In this document: piece after piece, positions 52,967-61,727 of the stretch
Layout of the letters: every line of letters begins with the position of its first letter
Position numbering within the stretch: position 1 is the first letter of the stretch
DNA from: Heyndrickxia camelliae
Lineage (GTDB): Bacteria; Bacillota; Bacilli; Bacillales; Bacillaceae_C
DNA: 64,000 nucleotides
Assembly (NCBI RefSeq): GCF_002844575.1
Contig: NZ_PIQO01000007.1
Location: forward strand, 62,001 to 126,000
Reading direction: 5' to 3'
Position numbers and translations under genes: made by a program
Notes under the pieces: generated by a model
What the model was told of the DNA's origin: nothing
The model's database searches: none
What the model saw: the letters and a program-made list of their open reading frames with translations, nothing else

Positions 52967-54058
52967 TTAGTCAAGTTTATTTATTTTTGATCTTAAATAG
53001 TTGTTTCTTAATTCGATAAACTTGATTATAAGCTCTGGTTCTTTTTTAAACTTGTCGTAGTGTTCTTTTTTATACGGATCCATTAAAATGTAGGGATTAA
53101 GCAAATTAAATAACTGTTCCACTTTTGGCCTCATATAATCCACGGTAAATTGATTAGATAAAAACTCCAATAACAATGATTGATATTTCTTTCTAAAGGA
53201 ATCTACATCTAATAAACGAGCTGTTAACGTATTAAAACCCTCAATTCGAACATAATTTTCCTCCATATATCTTCCATTTACATCTCTTCCCCATGTTGCA
53301 TCATAATCCCATGGAATAATTTCAAACAATCCTGTAGCTCCATTTCTATACAATGCATAATTATGAACAAAACCATCATAATTTTGAGTAAGAACAACGC
53401 CAGCCAGCCATCTTAAATATTTCTCAACATCCAAATGATGAACGATTTCCTTCTCAAACTCATCCTTTAATAAAGTATTAATGATAAAAATAAATTCTTG
53501 AAGATGATGATCATCACTGTTCCTGCCATATTTCTTCTCATACCCTAATAATAATGATTTTTTTGTTTCATCATCTAATTCGCTTATAAGTGAAAAATTC
53601 GCATCTCCATCTACTGCATAAAAAATGGACCCATCTGGAAGGCCTCTTCTTTTCAAAAAATGTTCATCTACAGATTCTAATTCCAGATAAATTCCTTCTT
53701 TTCGGCCATTTAAATGGAGAAAAATGTATTGGGACACTGGAGATAGAACACCTATATCAGCGAAGAAGTCGAGGGATAGTTTATTTCTTATCATAGAAGG
53801 ATCCTTATATTCCGCATTTAGATGAATTTCCTTTTTCCCTTGATAATTAGTAGGTTTATAAAAAGAGATATGATAGGATTTTTTGGGAAACTTTCGTATA
53901 TGTGAACCCCTATATACAACATCAATATCGAATTTTTTTTGCTTAATGGTAAGTTTCCCTTGAACAGGCTCATCATTCCAAATATCCAATTTTAAATCCC
54001 TTAAGTCTAAAGGATGAATATATAAATAATAATCAATCATTCCCCCATTTATTTCCAC
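52967..54058 (-). CDS. cotH: Spore coat protein kinase CotH
   Basis: A 363-residue CotH protein, an atypical kinase that phosphorylates Ser residues in Arg/Ser-rich coat proteins and controls assembly of a sub-set of the coat. Family landmarks: 'YRGSHIRKFPKKSYHISFYK' (ATP-binding Lys), 'DPSMIRNKLSLDFFADIG', 'GIYLELESVDEHFL' and the metal-binding 'EIIPWDYDATWGRD'. Start GTG at 54058 has AGGTG seven bases upstream; the ATG six codons later overlaps GGGGGA too closely. It is flanked by its expected substrates, CotB and a CotG-like protein. Confidence 0.93.
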   Translation of the reverse strand: MEINGGMIDYYLYIHPLDLRDLKLDIWNDEPVQGKLTIKQKKFDIDVVYRGSHIRKFPKKSYHISFYKPTNYQGKKEIHLNAEYKDPSMIRNKLSLDFFADIGVLSPVSQYIFLHLNGRKEGIYLELESVDEHFLKRRGLPDGSIFYAVDGDANFSLISELDDETKKSLLLGYEKKYGRNSDDHHLQEFIFIINTLLKDEFEKEIVHHLDVEKYLRWLAGVVLTQNYDGFVHNYALYRNGATGLFEIIPWDYDATWGRDVNGRYMEENYVRIEGFNTLTARLLDVDSFRKKYQSLLLEFLSNQFTVDYMRPKVEQLFNLLNPYILMDPYKKEHYDKFKKEPELIIKFIELRNNYLRSKINKLD

Positions 54059-54333
54059 AAACGAACACCTGCCTTTCTACATTACAAGCGCAAACAGCAT
54101 CGTGATTAACGAAACTTCTGTGTTTTCGGCGCTTACGCTCTCCTTATTTATTGTTATGAAAAAAAAGCAGGCATTGACACTTGAATCATTTATCTATTTT
54201 TTTTCAAAATATACACGAATGTCTCATACATTTTTGTGGGATACACGTACCATATAGCAATGGAAGATGATATAAGGAATCTTTCTAGCATAAAAAGGGT
54301 TTCAAATCTTTCAATGCTTAAAGGAGGTTAACC

Positions 54334-54672
54334 ATGAGTAATTTTTCTTCTAGAGATATTCGACGAGCTGTTGAAAGTGGCAATATCTCTGGTTTAATTG
54401 ATTTTATGTTACAGGATCCAAGCTCAAGGCGCAGATCTAGAAGATCTCGCCGTACTTCCCGGAGAACTTCTCGCTGGACTTCCAGGAGAACTTCTCGACG
54501 TACTTCCCGATGGTCACAACGCCGTACTTCCAGGCACAGGACTTCTGGTTGGTCACGACGCAGTACATCCCAACGTCGCACTTCCCGACACAGGAGTTCA
54601 CGGTATAGGACAACAAACAGAGTATGGAAAGACGGAAATATGTGGTCACTTACCTTAGTAAAAAAAGACTAA
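54334..54672 (+). CDS. CotG-like Arg/Ser-repeat coat protein 1
   Basis: A 112-residue protein: an N-terminal segment 'FSSRDIRRAVESGNISGLID' followed by 'FMLQDP', then a tail of RTSRRTSR(W) repeats. AAAGGAGGTTAACC precedes the ATG. It is divergent from cotH, the same arrangement as cotG-cotH in B. subtilis, where CotG is a repeat protein phosphorylated by CotH. The N-terminal segment resembles that of the second repeat protein at 58.8-59.3 kb. Frames on the other strands are by-products of the repeat. Confidence 0.82.
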   Translation: MSNFSSRDIRRAVESGNISGLIDFMLQDPSSRRRSRRSRRTSRRTSRWTSRRTSRRTSRWSQRRTSRHRTSGWSRRSTSQRRTSRHRSSRYRTTNRVWKDGNMWSLTLVKKD

Positions 54673-54713
54673 ATTCTATTTTTAAAGAGGAGTCGAAGCA
54701 ACTCCTCTTTCTT

Positions 54714-55985
54714 TTAAAATGAATTTAGTTTCCCCTCTTCAACTATCGGCAATTGAATCGTTACCCTTGTACCAACATTCAGTTCACTCTCATACGTAAC
54801 TTTCCCGTTCATAGTTTCAATGATTCTAATAGAGACAGCTGTACCAAGGCCAGTTCCCTTCTCCTTTGTTGTGTAAAATATAGTCCCTATTCTGGTAAGC
54901 TGCTCATTCGTCATTCCTTTTCCTGTATCAGATATTACAATATACACAAAGTTATTTATCCGCTTTAGGTTTACAGACACCGCTCCTCCCTGCGGTGTGG
55001 CCTCAATAGCATTTTTAATAAAATTCACCATTGCTTGCTTAAGCTGATCTTTATCTGTAACAATAGAAGGATTTTCATTCACTTTGTCTTCTAAAATAAC
55101 ACCTTTTGTAACTGCTAATGATTGAATTAAAGTGATAATACCTGAAATAAAATCACCGAGCTTGATTGTTTCAATTTTTTCTAGCCGTGGCTTAGCAAAA
55201 TTTAAATAATCGCTAATGATGACCTCAGCCCTGTCTAGCTCACTCAAAACGAGGGTTAAATATTGGAGATGTGTTCCTTTTTCCTCCTTTTTCATCAGTT
55301 GCAGGAAGCCCTTCACCACTGTTAGGGGATTTCTGATCTCATGGGCGATTGATGCTGCCAACTCCCCAATTGTATGTAATTTTTCCGCTTTTGACATTTC
55401 CTTTTGTAATAATTGTTTCTCAATCATTCGTTCATGAAGGGTGGATGACGCTGCAATTCCTATAATCTGTACCACTCCATAAAAAACAACGAAAAGAAAC
55501 AGCTCTTTATTCGTATGATTCGGGTAGTCATTTATTAAAAAGTAACCGAATGTAATTATTACTTGGGTAAAAGCAGTCCATATTCCCACAATTAATGCCT
55601 TTTTGACACGATTGGTTTTGCTAATATCCCAGTAATTTTTATGTAAGTATATTGGCAAAATCACCGAAAACATCAAACACAAATAGGCTACGATTAGTCC
55701 ATCTCCACCTGTAATCGTCCTTTTCAGCGCAATAATGCTCATAACAATTAATCCTGATATCGGACCTTCATACAGAAATGCTATGACTAGTGGGGTATAC
55801 CTTAAATCCCACACCATGCCGAATGCTGAGAATGAAAAAGACATGGTTATAATGGCAGTAATTCCATTTATCAACCCAAATAAATAAGGAGATCTTCCAA
55901 TCTTTCTATTTTCAAAAAAAAGGGTATATATATGAACGGGAATTAAAATGATTAACAGATGTAAAAGAATTTTTTCTAGGATCAT
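54714..55985 (-). CDS. Sensor histidine kinase, KinB-like
   Basis: A 423-residue membrane sensor kinase. Residues 1-185 form about six helices of the 5TM (LytS-like) type with 'FLYEGPISGLIVMSIIALKR'. The His-phosphotransfer domain contains 'ELAASIAHEIRNPLTVVKGF' (His about 214) and the ATPase domain has the N box 'QAMVNFIKNAIEATPQGG', G1 'DTGKGMT' and G2 'GTGLGTAVS'. No response regulator is adjacent, so it is an orphan kinase, as are the sporulation kinases KinA-KinE that feed Spo0F. The architecture is that of KinB. Confidence 0.82.
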   Translation of the reverse strand: MILEKILLHLLIILIPVHIYTLFFENRKIGRSPYLFGLINGITAIITMSFSFSAFGMVWDLRYTPLVIAFLYEGPISGLIVMSIIALKRTITGGDGLIVAYLCLMFSVILPIYLHKNYWDISKTNRVKKALIVGIWTAFTQVIITFGYFLINDYPNHTNKELFLFVVFYGVVQIIGIAASSTLHERMIEKQLLQKEMSKAEKLHTIGELAASIAHEIRNPLTVVKGFLQLMKKEEKGTHLQYLTLVLSELDRAEVIISDYLNFAKPRLEKIETIKLGDFISGIITLIQSLAVTKGVILEDKVNENPSIVTDKDQLKQAMVNFIKNAIEATPQGGAVSVNLKRINNFVYIVISDTGKGMTNEQLTRIGTIFYTTKEKGTGLGTAVSIRIIETMNGKVTYESELNVGTRVTIQLPIVEEGKLNSF

Positions 55986-56079
55986 TACTCCCCTACTTCC
56001 TTGACTTTTTTACTGGATACAATACGACAAAATGTGATAGATATCCTGCATTTAATACAATATAATGGGATTTTTACGT

Positions 56080-56118
56080 AAAAAAAAGGAGCCTTTCCAA
56101 CATAATGGCTTGGGCTCC
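56080..56118 (-). terminator. Rho-independent terminator of helD
   Basis: GGAGCC/GGCTCC stem with leftward run of eight T, just after the stop codon. Confidence 0.75.
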
Positions 56119-56127
56119 AGTTCCATT

Positions 56128-58425
56128 TTATGAGTCAAGTTCACCAAAGAGGGATGCATCTTGTATTTGATCAAGTAAAAAGCATGATTTATGCTTTCCA
56201 AATAGCATCAAGCGGTGTAAAGGTCTTGTCATAGATACATACAAAAGCTTAATATCTATTTCATTTGCCTCAAATGTTTCATCCAATGTGCATACAATCA
56301 CAGCATCAAATTCAAGCCCTTTTGATAAATGAGAGCTGACGATTACTACTTCATCCTTATTTATTTCCTCATTTTCCTGCAAAGACTGAATAGATAATGA
56401 AGAATATTTTCCGAAAAGCTTCGCTAATTTCTTGCACTCGTTATTTGTTTTGCCAATAACAGCTACCGTCTTTATCCCTTCTGAATACATTTTTTCAATT
56501 TCACTGCAAATTTTTTCAATTGTTGCTTTTTCAGTCGTTGTTTCTATAAATACGGGTTTTTGGCTATGACGAACCACCGGCTCCACTGGTGGAAGATTTA
56601 ATTGCAATAGCTTTAAAATTTCATTGGCTGCATTCATAATCTCAATGGTGGTACGATAGCTTTTTTGCAATGTTTTGTAGCTTGCACGCGGGAAGATATC
56701 CTTATACACAATACTCCAGTCATTGATCCCCCTGTAGGAATGAATGCCTTGAGCCAGGTCTCCCACAATAGTAAACATATCGGTTTCCAATACGCTTTTT
56801 AACGCATACAGTTGAAAATAGCTGTAATCCTGTGCTTCATCAATAACAACATTCTTTACACGCAGCATTTTATCAATTCCAAATAACTTTCCTTGCAAAT
56901 AAAGCAGTGCGGATAAATCCTCTAATTCATAGCTTTTTTCTGTAGATAGCAAAAGCTGATAGTTGCAGAAGAATTCAATTTGTTTTTCGGTTAAATCCAG
57001 CGCATATTTTGAGAAGAGCTCTTTGTTGGTGACAAGCTCTTTATAATAATGAAACAAATCATATTTTGGAATTTGCTTCATATAAGTATTAACTGCTGTT
57101 CTGACCTCCTTATTTATTTCTTTTAAAGCATAATCTTTTTTATCCAATGCCATGGAGACATATTTGCGCCGATTTTCAGGATTTGCTTTACTGTTTAATG
57201 CTCTTTCTAATTTTTCATCATAAAAATTTGTGATTTTTTCAATCATTGTCTTTTTTTCTGTTCTTACATGGTTTTGCAGAATTCGTTTAATTTTCTCTAT
57301 TCGTTGATAGTAAGGAAGGTATTCGTATTCATAAGTAATCAGCTTTCTTAATTTTTTCGCACTGTAAAGCCGGAATTTCGAAATATAGAAGTCTTCTTTT
57401 GGCAGTAGGGTTTGCAAAATGTCTTGTAAGTATTGATTGATAATATCCCTAAATTGCAAAGACCCTTTAAATGCCGAAATCCATCTAGTTAATTCAGGGT
57501 CTTGGACTTCACGATTCATAAATTTAAGTAATTTTTCATCTGGATGTTTTAATTTTATTTTTTTGCCGATGCATTTTAATGCGTAATCAACAAAGGTGGT
57601 TTGATGTATATTTTCGACTCCCAGTTCTGGAAGCACTTCCGAAATATAATCGATAAACAATCGGTTTGGGGCTAATATCATTAACTGATTAGGAGTAAAG
57701 TGTTCTGCGTAAGTATAAATAAAATATGATAAACGGTGTAGGGCAATGGTTGTTTTACCGCTTCCGGCTGCACCTTGGACAATGATTGGCTTGTTTAAGT
57801 CTGCACGGATAACATTATTTTGCTCCTCTTGAATGGTTGAAACAATTTCTGTAAGCCGATTACTGGAACTGTTCGCAAGGGACATCTGCAGAAGTTCATC
57901 ATTGGTGGTTAAATCAATATCTCGAATGTCCTCCAATTCACCATTTTCAATGATGAATTGACGTTTTTGTGACAGATACCCCTCATATTCTTCGCCTTCC
58001 GCTTCATAAGAAACCTCCCCTAACCGCCCATCATAATAAAGGTTAGCAACTGGAGAACGCCAATCTACAATGATCGGCATTTGTGTTTCCTTATCAAAAA
58101 GTGAAATTTTTCCGATATAAAGAATTTCTTCTTGATTGGTTTCTTTACGCAGAAAATTGATCTTAGCAAAATAAGGCTTGGTCGCAAACTTTTTTAATCT
58201 TTTAACTTCCTCCTCCGTTCTTCTTAAAAGATTAGAGTTGGTTAACATACTCATATAACTTAAACTGCTGTCCTTTAAATCGATTCCTTCAAGGGAACTC
58301 TTGAGGTTTTCCCTGAAGTTTTCTTCTGTGGATTCAGATGCTTTGATTACAATATCCATATACTTTTTGGTAAACTCCAAACGGTCAAGCTCTTCTTGAT
58401 AATCAGGATGCTGGATATTTGGCAC
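56128..58425 (-). CDS. helD: RNA polymerase recycling ATPase HelD (UvrD-like helicase)
   Basis: A 765-residue UvrD/Rep superfamily 1 protein of the HelD kind, which binds RNA polymerase and releases stalled complexes. An N-terminal coiled-coil arm (residues 1-100) is followed by 'VDWRSPVANLYYDG', the Walker A 'VQGAAGSGKTTIALHR' (about 215-230), motif II 'VVIDEAQDYSYFQ' and motif VI region 'LLYVSMTRPLHRL'. Length matches B. subtilis HelD. GTG start with GAGGGGG upstream. Monocistronic. Confidence 0.9.
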   Translation of the reverse strand: MPNIQHPDYQEELDRLEFTKKYMDIVIKASESTEENFRENLKSSLEGIDLKDSSLSYMSMLTNSNLLRRTEEEVKRLKKFATKPYFAKINFLRKETNQEEILYIGKISLFDKETQMPIIVDWRSPVANLYYDGRLGEVSYEAEGEEYEGYLSQKRQFIIENGELEDIRDIDLTTNDELLQMSLANSSSNRLTEIVSTIQEEQNNVIRADLNKPIIVQGAAGSGKTTIALHRLSYFIYTYAEHFTPNQLMILAPNRLFIDYISEVLPELGVENIHQTTFVDYALKCIGKKIKLKHPDEKLLKFMNREVQDPELTRWISAFKGSLQFRDIINQYLQDILQTLLPKEDFYISKFRLYSAKKLRKLITYEYEYLPYYQRIEKIKRILQNHVRTEKKTMIEKITNFYDEKLERALNSKANPENRRKYVSMALDKKDYALKEINKEVRTAVNTYMKQIPKYDLFHYYKELVTNKELFSKYALDLTEKQIEFFCNYQLLLSTEKSYELEDLSALLYLQGKLFGIDKMLRVKNVVIDEAQDYSYFQLYALKSVLETDMFTIVGDLAQGIHSYRGINDWSIVYKDIFPRASYKTLQKSYRTTIEIMNAANEILKLLQLNLPPVEPVVRHSQKPVFIETTTEKATIEKICSEIEKMYSEGIKTVAVIGKTNNECKKLAKLFGKYSSLSIQSLQENEEINKDEVVIVSSHLSKGLEFDAVIVCTLDETFEANEIDIKLLYVSMTRPLHRLMLFGKHKSCFLLDQIQDASLFGELDS

Positions 58426-58820
58426 TACTTGATGCCCCCTCTCAATGTGAATACAGACGCAAAAAGGCCATGAATTCAGTAAAAATTCATGACTTTAATC
58501 ACTTGCACTTTTGGGAAACGTAAAATTAATTGTATTATACTTCCAGGGAAATGTCTAATATTTTTGTAAATTTCCCTGATAAAATTCTTCAGACTATTAT
58601 TTCGATTATTTACTGAAATTATCCTTTCGTCACTTGCTTATTTTTACAAATATCGTAACGAAAAGAAAACCTGTCAAACTATTGTTGACAGGTTATTCAG
58701 GAACTACCAGAAGTCACATTTTAATCCATATTTGAATATAATGAAAAATCACAAGCACAGATTTAAGCAATCATTTAATGGAGCAAATATATTTTTATTA
58801 GGGAAATCGAAAACTAGTAA
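58426..58820. other. Intergenic stretch upstream of helD
   Basis: Holds the helD promoter region and the terminator of the leftward CotG-like gene (58661-58694). No gene is seen. Confidence 0.5.
58661..58694 (-). terminator. Terminator of CotG-like gene 2
   Basis: AACCTGTCAA/TTGACAGGTT stem with leftward TTTTCTTTT. Confidence 0.7.
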
Positions 58821-59309
58821 TCAAAAGTTAGAACGTCGGTTTGAACTGCGCCTTGTATTGCGTCTTGAACTGCGTCTTGTATTGCGTCTTGAACGTTGGC
58901 TAAATCTGCTTCTCGAACGTCGGTTAAAACTCTGACTCGAACGTCTCTGCGAACGACTTTGCGAACGATGACGCGAACGACGTCTTCTCGAACGTCTGCT
59001 TGAACGTTGTCTTCTTCGGCGTCTAGAGTCACTTCTCAACGATCTAAACACTATTAATAAACGTGAACGATGTCTCGAGCGTCTGTCCGAACGACGACGA
59101 GAACGACTTCTTTCACTTCGGCTTTCACTGCGACTTGCACTGCGACTTGCTCTACTGCTTGCACTGCGACTTGATCTACGAACTTCACTACGACTTGACC
59201 TACGTCTTCTTGAACCTTGAGCCCTTGGTTCTTGGTAAAAAAAATGGCTTAACCCCTTTCTTTCACCTTCCCGTACAGCATCTTGAACCTCTAATGCTGA
59301 GAATCCCAC
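58821..59309 (-). CDS. CotG-like Arg/Ser-rich coat protein 2
   Basis: A 162-residue protein. The N-terminal segment 'FSALEVQDAVREGERKGLSH' then 'FFYQEP' matches the one in the CotG-like gene at 54.3 kb (FS, AV, G, GL, F, Q-acid-P in the same places), followed by about 130 residues composed almost only of Arg and Ser, interrupted once by LLIVFRSLRSD. GTG start with AAGGAG nine bases upstream. A sigma-K promoter (59368-59395) supports coat expression. It is a likely CotH substrate by composition. Confidence 0.78.
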   Translation of the reverse strand: MGFSALEVQDAVREGERKGLSHFFYQEPRAQGSRRRRSSRSEVRRSSRSASSRASRSASRSESRSERSRSRRRSDRRSRHRSRLLIVFRSLRSDSRRRRRQRSSRRSRRRRSRHRSQSRSQRRSSQSFNRRSRSRFSQRSRRNTRRSSRRNTRRSSNRRSNF

Positions 59310-59367
59310 TCAAATCAACTCCTTATGGTTATCTATACATGAAAGTTTTATAAACTTATCATTGATA

Positions 59368-59395
59368 TAACGTATGTTGAAAGCAGTTATTACGT
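59368..59395 (-). promoter_or_regulatory. Sigma-K promoter of CotG-like gene 2
   Basis: Leftward: AC (59394-59395), 17 bases, CATACGTTA (59368-59376); exact fit to the consensus, about 60 bases before the start codon. Confidence 0.7.
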
Positions 59396-59615
59396 ACAGG
59401 ACAAACGTTTAATTTATAAAAATTCATCCAGTTTTTTATAATTTTTATGTATAGTTTCTTTTTGTTTCGGTAAAAACTATAGGGTGAAAATATATTTTAA
59501 AAAGGATATTTACCCTCGTGTTCCACTTTTCGGAAAGACTGTATAAAACAAGTTCTATCTTGAAAAACTATGAATGGAAATACATATTGGAAATATCCGT
59601 GTTGGAGGTATTTTA
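59396..59615. other. Leader region of the cold-shock gene
   Basis: AT-rich region upstream of the csp gene. A long untranslated leader would be usual for such genes; I cannot fix its start. Confidence 0.4.
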
Positions 59616-59816
59616 ATGGTAACTGGTAAAGTTAAGTGGTTTAATGCAGAAAAAGGCTTTGGTTTTATTGAAGTCGAAGGACAAGATGATGTATTTGTAC
59701 ATTTTTCTGCTATTCAAGGTGAAGGCTTCAAAACACTTGAAGAAGGGCAAACCGTCACATTTGAAATCGAGCAAGGTGCCCGCGGACCACAAGCAACAAA
59801 TGTTCAAAAGCAATAA
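59616..59816 (+). CDS. Cold-shock protein (CspB/CspD-like)
   Basis: A 66-residue single-stranded nucleic-acid-binding protein. It has both RNP motifs: '[17 protein letters not shown]' (RNP1, KGFGFI) and '[10 protein letters not shown]' (RNP2, VFVHF). It starts [11 protein letters not shown] 59616 is chosen because TTGGAGG stands at ideal spacing. It acts as an RNA chaperone. A terminator follows. Confidence 0.95.
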   Translation: MVTGKVKWFNAEKGFGFIEVEGQDDVFVHFSAIQGEGFKTLEEGQTVTFEIEQGARGPQATNVQKQ

Positions 59817-59820
59817 TGAC

Positions 59821-59848
59821 AAAAGACTCCTTATCTGGAGTCTTTTCT
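59821..59848 (+). terminator. Rho-independent terminator after csp
   Basis: AAAAGACTCC/GGAGTCTTTT stem with T-run. Confidence 0.85.
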
Positions 59849-59976
59849 TATATAGAGTAATATAGGCATAACACTGGAGAGTTGGTAATTGAATAGTTCC
59901 GTTTGGAAATATTTGGACCTATTATTATGCTTTGTCCTTTTATTTTTAATGTCTTGTAACAGAATTACTACAGCGC

Positions 59977-59993
59977 TGTAATAATATTGTCAT
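59977..59993 (+). promoter_or_regulatory. Candidate WalR box
   Basis: TGTAAT-AATAT-TGTCAT, one mismatch from TGTWAH-N5-TGTWAH, about 50 bases before a LysM-3D wall protein. B. subtilis yocH, the closest named relative, belongs to the WalRK regulon. Confidence 0.5.
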
Positions 59994-60041
59994 ATTAGAA
60001 TGGTATATTTTTCTTAAGACAAATATAAAGGAGCAAAGAAC

Positions 60042-60602
60042 TTGAAGAAAATCATTCTTACTTTCAGTGCGTTGCTTATAATAACATTTGGACTATCAAA
60101 CGGTGCATTTGCAGCCTCCAATACATATACTGTGAAAAAAGGCGACAGTTTATATAAAATAAGCAAAAAATATAAAGTTTCTATTACACACTTAAAACAA
60201 TGGAATCATCTCAAATCTAATACAATACATATTAATCAAAAATTAAAAGTTGCTGCTCCAGTAAAAGCATCCGCTGCTAGCAAGAAAAAAGCAACTGTAA
60301 AAAACAAAAAAGTAAAAGAAATCACTGTAACTGCTACAGCATATACAGTCAGCTGCAAAGGATGTAGTGGCATCACTGCGACTGGAATCAATTTAAAAAA
60401 GCATCCTAAATCTAAAGTTATCTCAGTGGATCCAAAGATAATTCCTCTAGGAACCAAGGTATATGTAGAAGGTTATGGATATGCCATTGCAGCAGACAAA
60501 GGAAGCTCTGTTAAAGGAAATAAAATTGATGTATTTTACCCAACGCTTAAACAGTGTTATAAATGGGGAAATAAAAAAGTAAAGATTAAGATATTAAAAT
60601 AA
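60042..60602 (+). CDS. Secreted LysM and 3D domain wall protein (YocH-like)
   Basis: A 186-residue exported protein. Signal peptide ends around 'GAFAASN'; one LysM domain follows ('YTVKKGDSLYKISKKYKVSI', residues 29-70), then a Lys-rich linker and a C-terminal 3D domain ('VTATAYTVSCKGCSGITATG', 'VISVDPKIIPLGTKVYVEGY', 'AADKGSSVKGNKIDVF') named for its three Asp residues. The third region has DKGSSVKG where most relatives have DTGGAIKG. Proteins like YocH and Sps-type cut or remodel peptidoglycan. TTG start with AAAGGAG upstream. Confidence 0.88.
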   Translation: MKKIILTFSALLIITFGLSNGAFAASNTYTVKKGDSLYKISKKYKVSITHLKQWNHLKSNTIHINQKLKVAAPVKASAASKKKATVKNKKVKEITVTATAYTVSCKGCSGITATGINLKKHPKSKVISVDPKIIPLGTKVYVEGYGYAIAADKGSSVKGNKIDVFYPTLKQCYKWGNKKVKIKILK

Positions 60603-60632
60603 ACCAAGGCGTTAATTGCTTTGGTTTTTTCT
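60601..60632 (+). terminator. Rho-independent terminator
   Basis: AACCAAGGC/GCTTTGGTT stem with TTTTTC. Confidence 0.75.
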
Positions 60633-60726
60633 TATTTTATTATATTTTATGAGATTATCATGTAACAAAAACTCTGTTAAAATATAAAGATGGAAGTTAT
60701 TTAAAATTTCAAAAAGGGATGATTGT

Positions 60727-61689
60727 ATGAATAAAAGAAAACTAGTCATCACACAAAATATTAACGAACAGTATAGTTCTAAAATCAAAGAGATTATTCC
60801 AGATTGGGATATTATCATTGGAAGAGATTCTTCTGTATGGATAGATCACCTTCAGGATGCGGAGATTATTGTCGGCTGGAAAAAGGAAATAAAAGAGTAT
60901 TGCATTGATCAAGATTCTAAGCTTCGCTGGTTACAAAGCTGGAGTGCTGGTGTTAATAATTTTCCTTTGGAAAAGATGGCTGCAAAGCACATGATGATTA
61001 CTTCTGCAAGCGGGGTTCATGCATATCCCATTTCTGAAACTATTTTTGCACTAATGCTTGGGTTAACTCGAAAGATACATACATATGTAAGAAATCAAGT
61101 AAAAAAGAATTGGCATCATGCTCAATTGGGGCTTGAAATGCATGGAAAGACTGTTGGTATTATTGGTGTTGGCGCAATTGGTAAGGAAACCGCAAAACTA
61201 GCGAAGGCATTTGGAATGAAAGTGATAGGAGTTCGTTTTTCCGGAAAACCAGAGGAATATGTGGATGAAATGTTTACTTCTTCTCAGTTAAATGATATTC
61301 TTCCAAAATGTGATTATGTAGTAGTAACACTGCCTTCTACAAAAGAAACCTATCATATGTTTGGAAAAAAGCAGTTCTCACTGATGAAGCCTTCTGCCTA
61401 TTTTATTAATATTGGACGCGGAGATACAGTGGTAGAGCAGGAATTAATTGATGCTCTAAGGGAGCAAAAGATTGCTGGTGCCGGGTTGGATGTATTTGAA
61501 AAGGAACCACTATCAGAGAACAGCCCGTTATGGGAGTTTGACAACGTCATCATTACTCCACATACTTCTGGATCAACCGAGAATTATGATAAAAGAGTAA
61601 TAGAAGATATTTTCCTTCCCAATTTAAAGCATTATATCGAAGAAAACAAACCGACAATAAATGTTGTGGATTATAATAGGGGTTATTAA
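60727..61689 (+). CDS. D-2-hydroxyacid dehydrogenase
   Basis: A 320-residue NAD-dependent dehydrogenase of the D-isomer family. NAD-binding motif 'VGIIGVGAIGKETAKLAKAF' (about residues 142-161), catalytic Arg in 'INIGRGDTVVEQELIDAL', Glu in 'LDVFEKEPLSENSPLW' and His in 'VIITPHTSGSTENY'. The branch 'LQSWSAGVNNFPLEKM' at the substrate domain is that of hydroxypyruvate/glyoxylate-type or YoaD-like members. Substrate unknown. AAAAGGGATG precedes the ATG. Confidence 0.88.
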   Translation: MNKRKLVITQNINEQYSSKIKEIIPDWDIIIGRDSSVWIDHLQDAEIIVGWKKEIKEYCIDQDSKLRWLQSWSAGVNNFPLEKMAAKHMMITSASGVHAYPISETIFALMLGLTRKIHTYVRNQVKKNWHHAQLGLEMHGKTVGIIGVGAIGKETAKLAKAFGMKVIGVRFSGKPEEYVDEMFTSSQLNDILPKCDYVVVTLPSTKETYHMFGKKQFSLMKPSAYFINIGRGDTVVEQELIDALREQKIAGAGLDVFEKEPLSENSPLWEFDNVIITPHTSGSTENYDKRVIEDIFLPNLKHYIEENKPTINVVDYNRGY

Positions 61690-61719
61690 GAAGAAGGGGG
61701 AAAACAGTTTCTCCCCTCT
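61689..61719. terminator. Terminator between convergent genes
   Basis: AGAAGGGGG.../CTCCCCTCTTCT stem followed by ATTTTTTAT on the + strand. Confidence 0.8.
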
Positions 61720-61727
61720 TCTATTTT

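Noticed and set aside
54318-54658. Open frames on the other strand and frames across CotG-like gene 1
   Set aside because: Repeat-driven open frames without binding sites; the RTSRR frame has AAAGGAGG and a family-like N-terminus.
58732-59032. Leu/Arg- and Val/Asp-rich frames opposite or alongside CotG-like gene 2
   Set aside because: Shadows of the Arg/Ser repeat coding frame; no start signals.
59960-59986. Near-palindrome TTACTACAGCGCTGTAATAA as a BlaI-type operator
   Set aside because: It only partly fits TACANNTGTA-type sites, and the overlapping WalR direct repeat explains the sequence better for a yocH-like gene.
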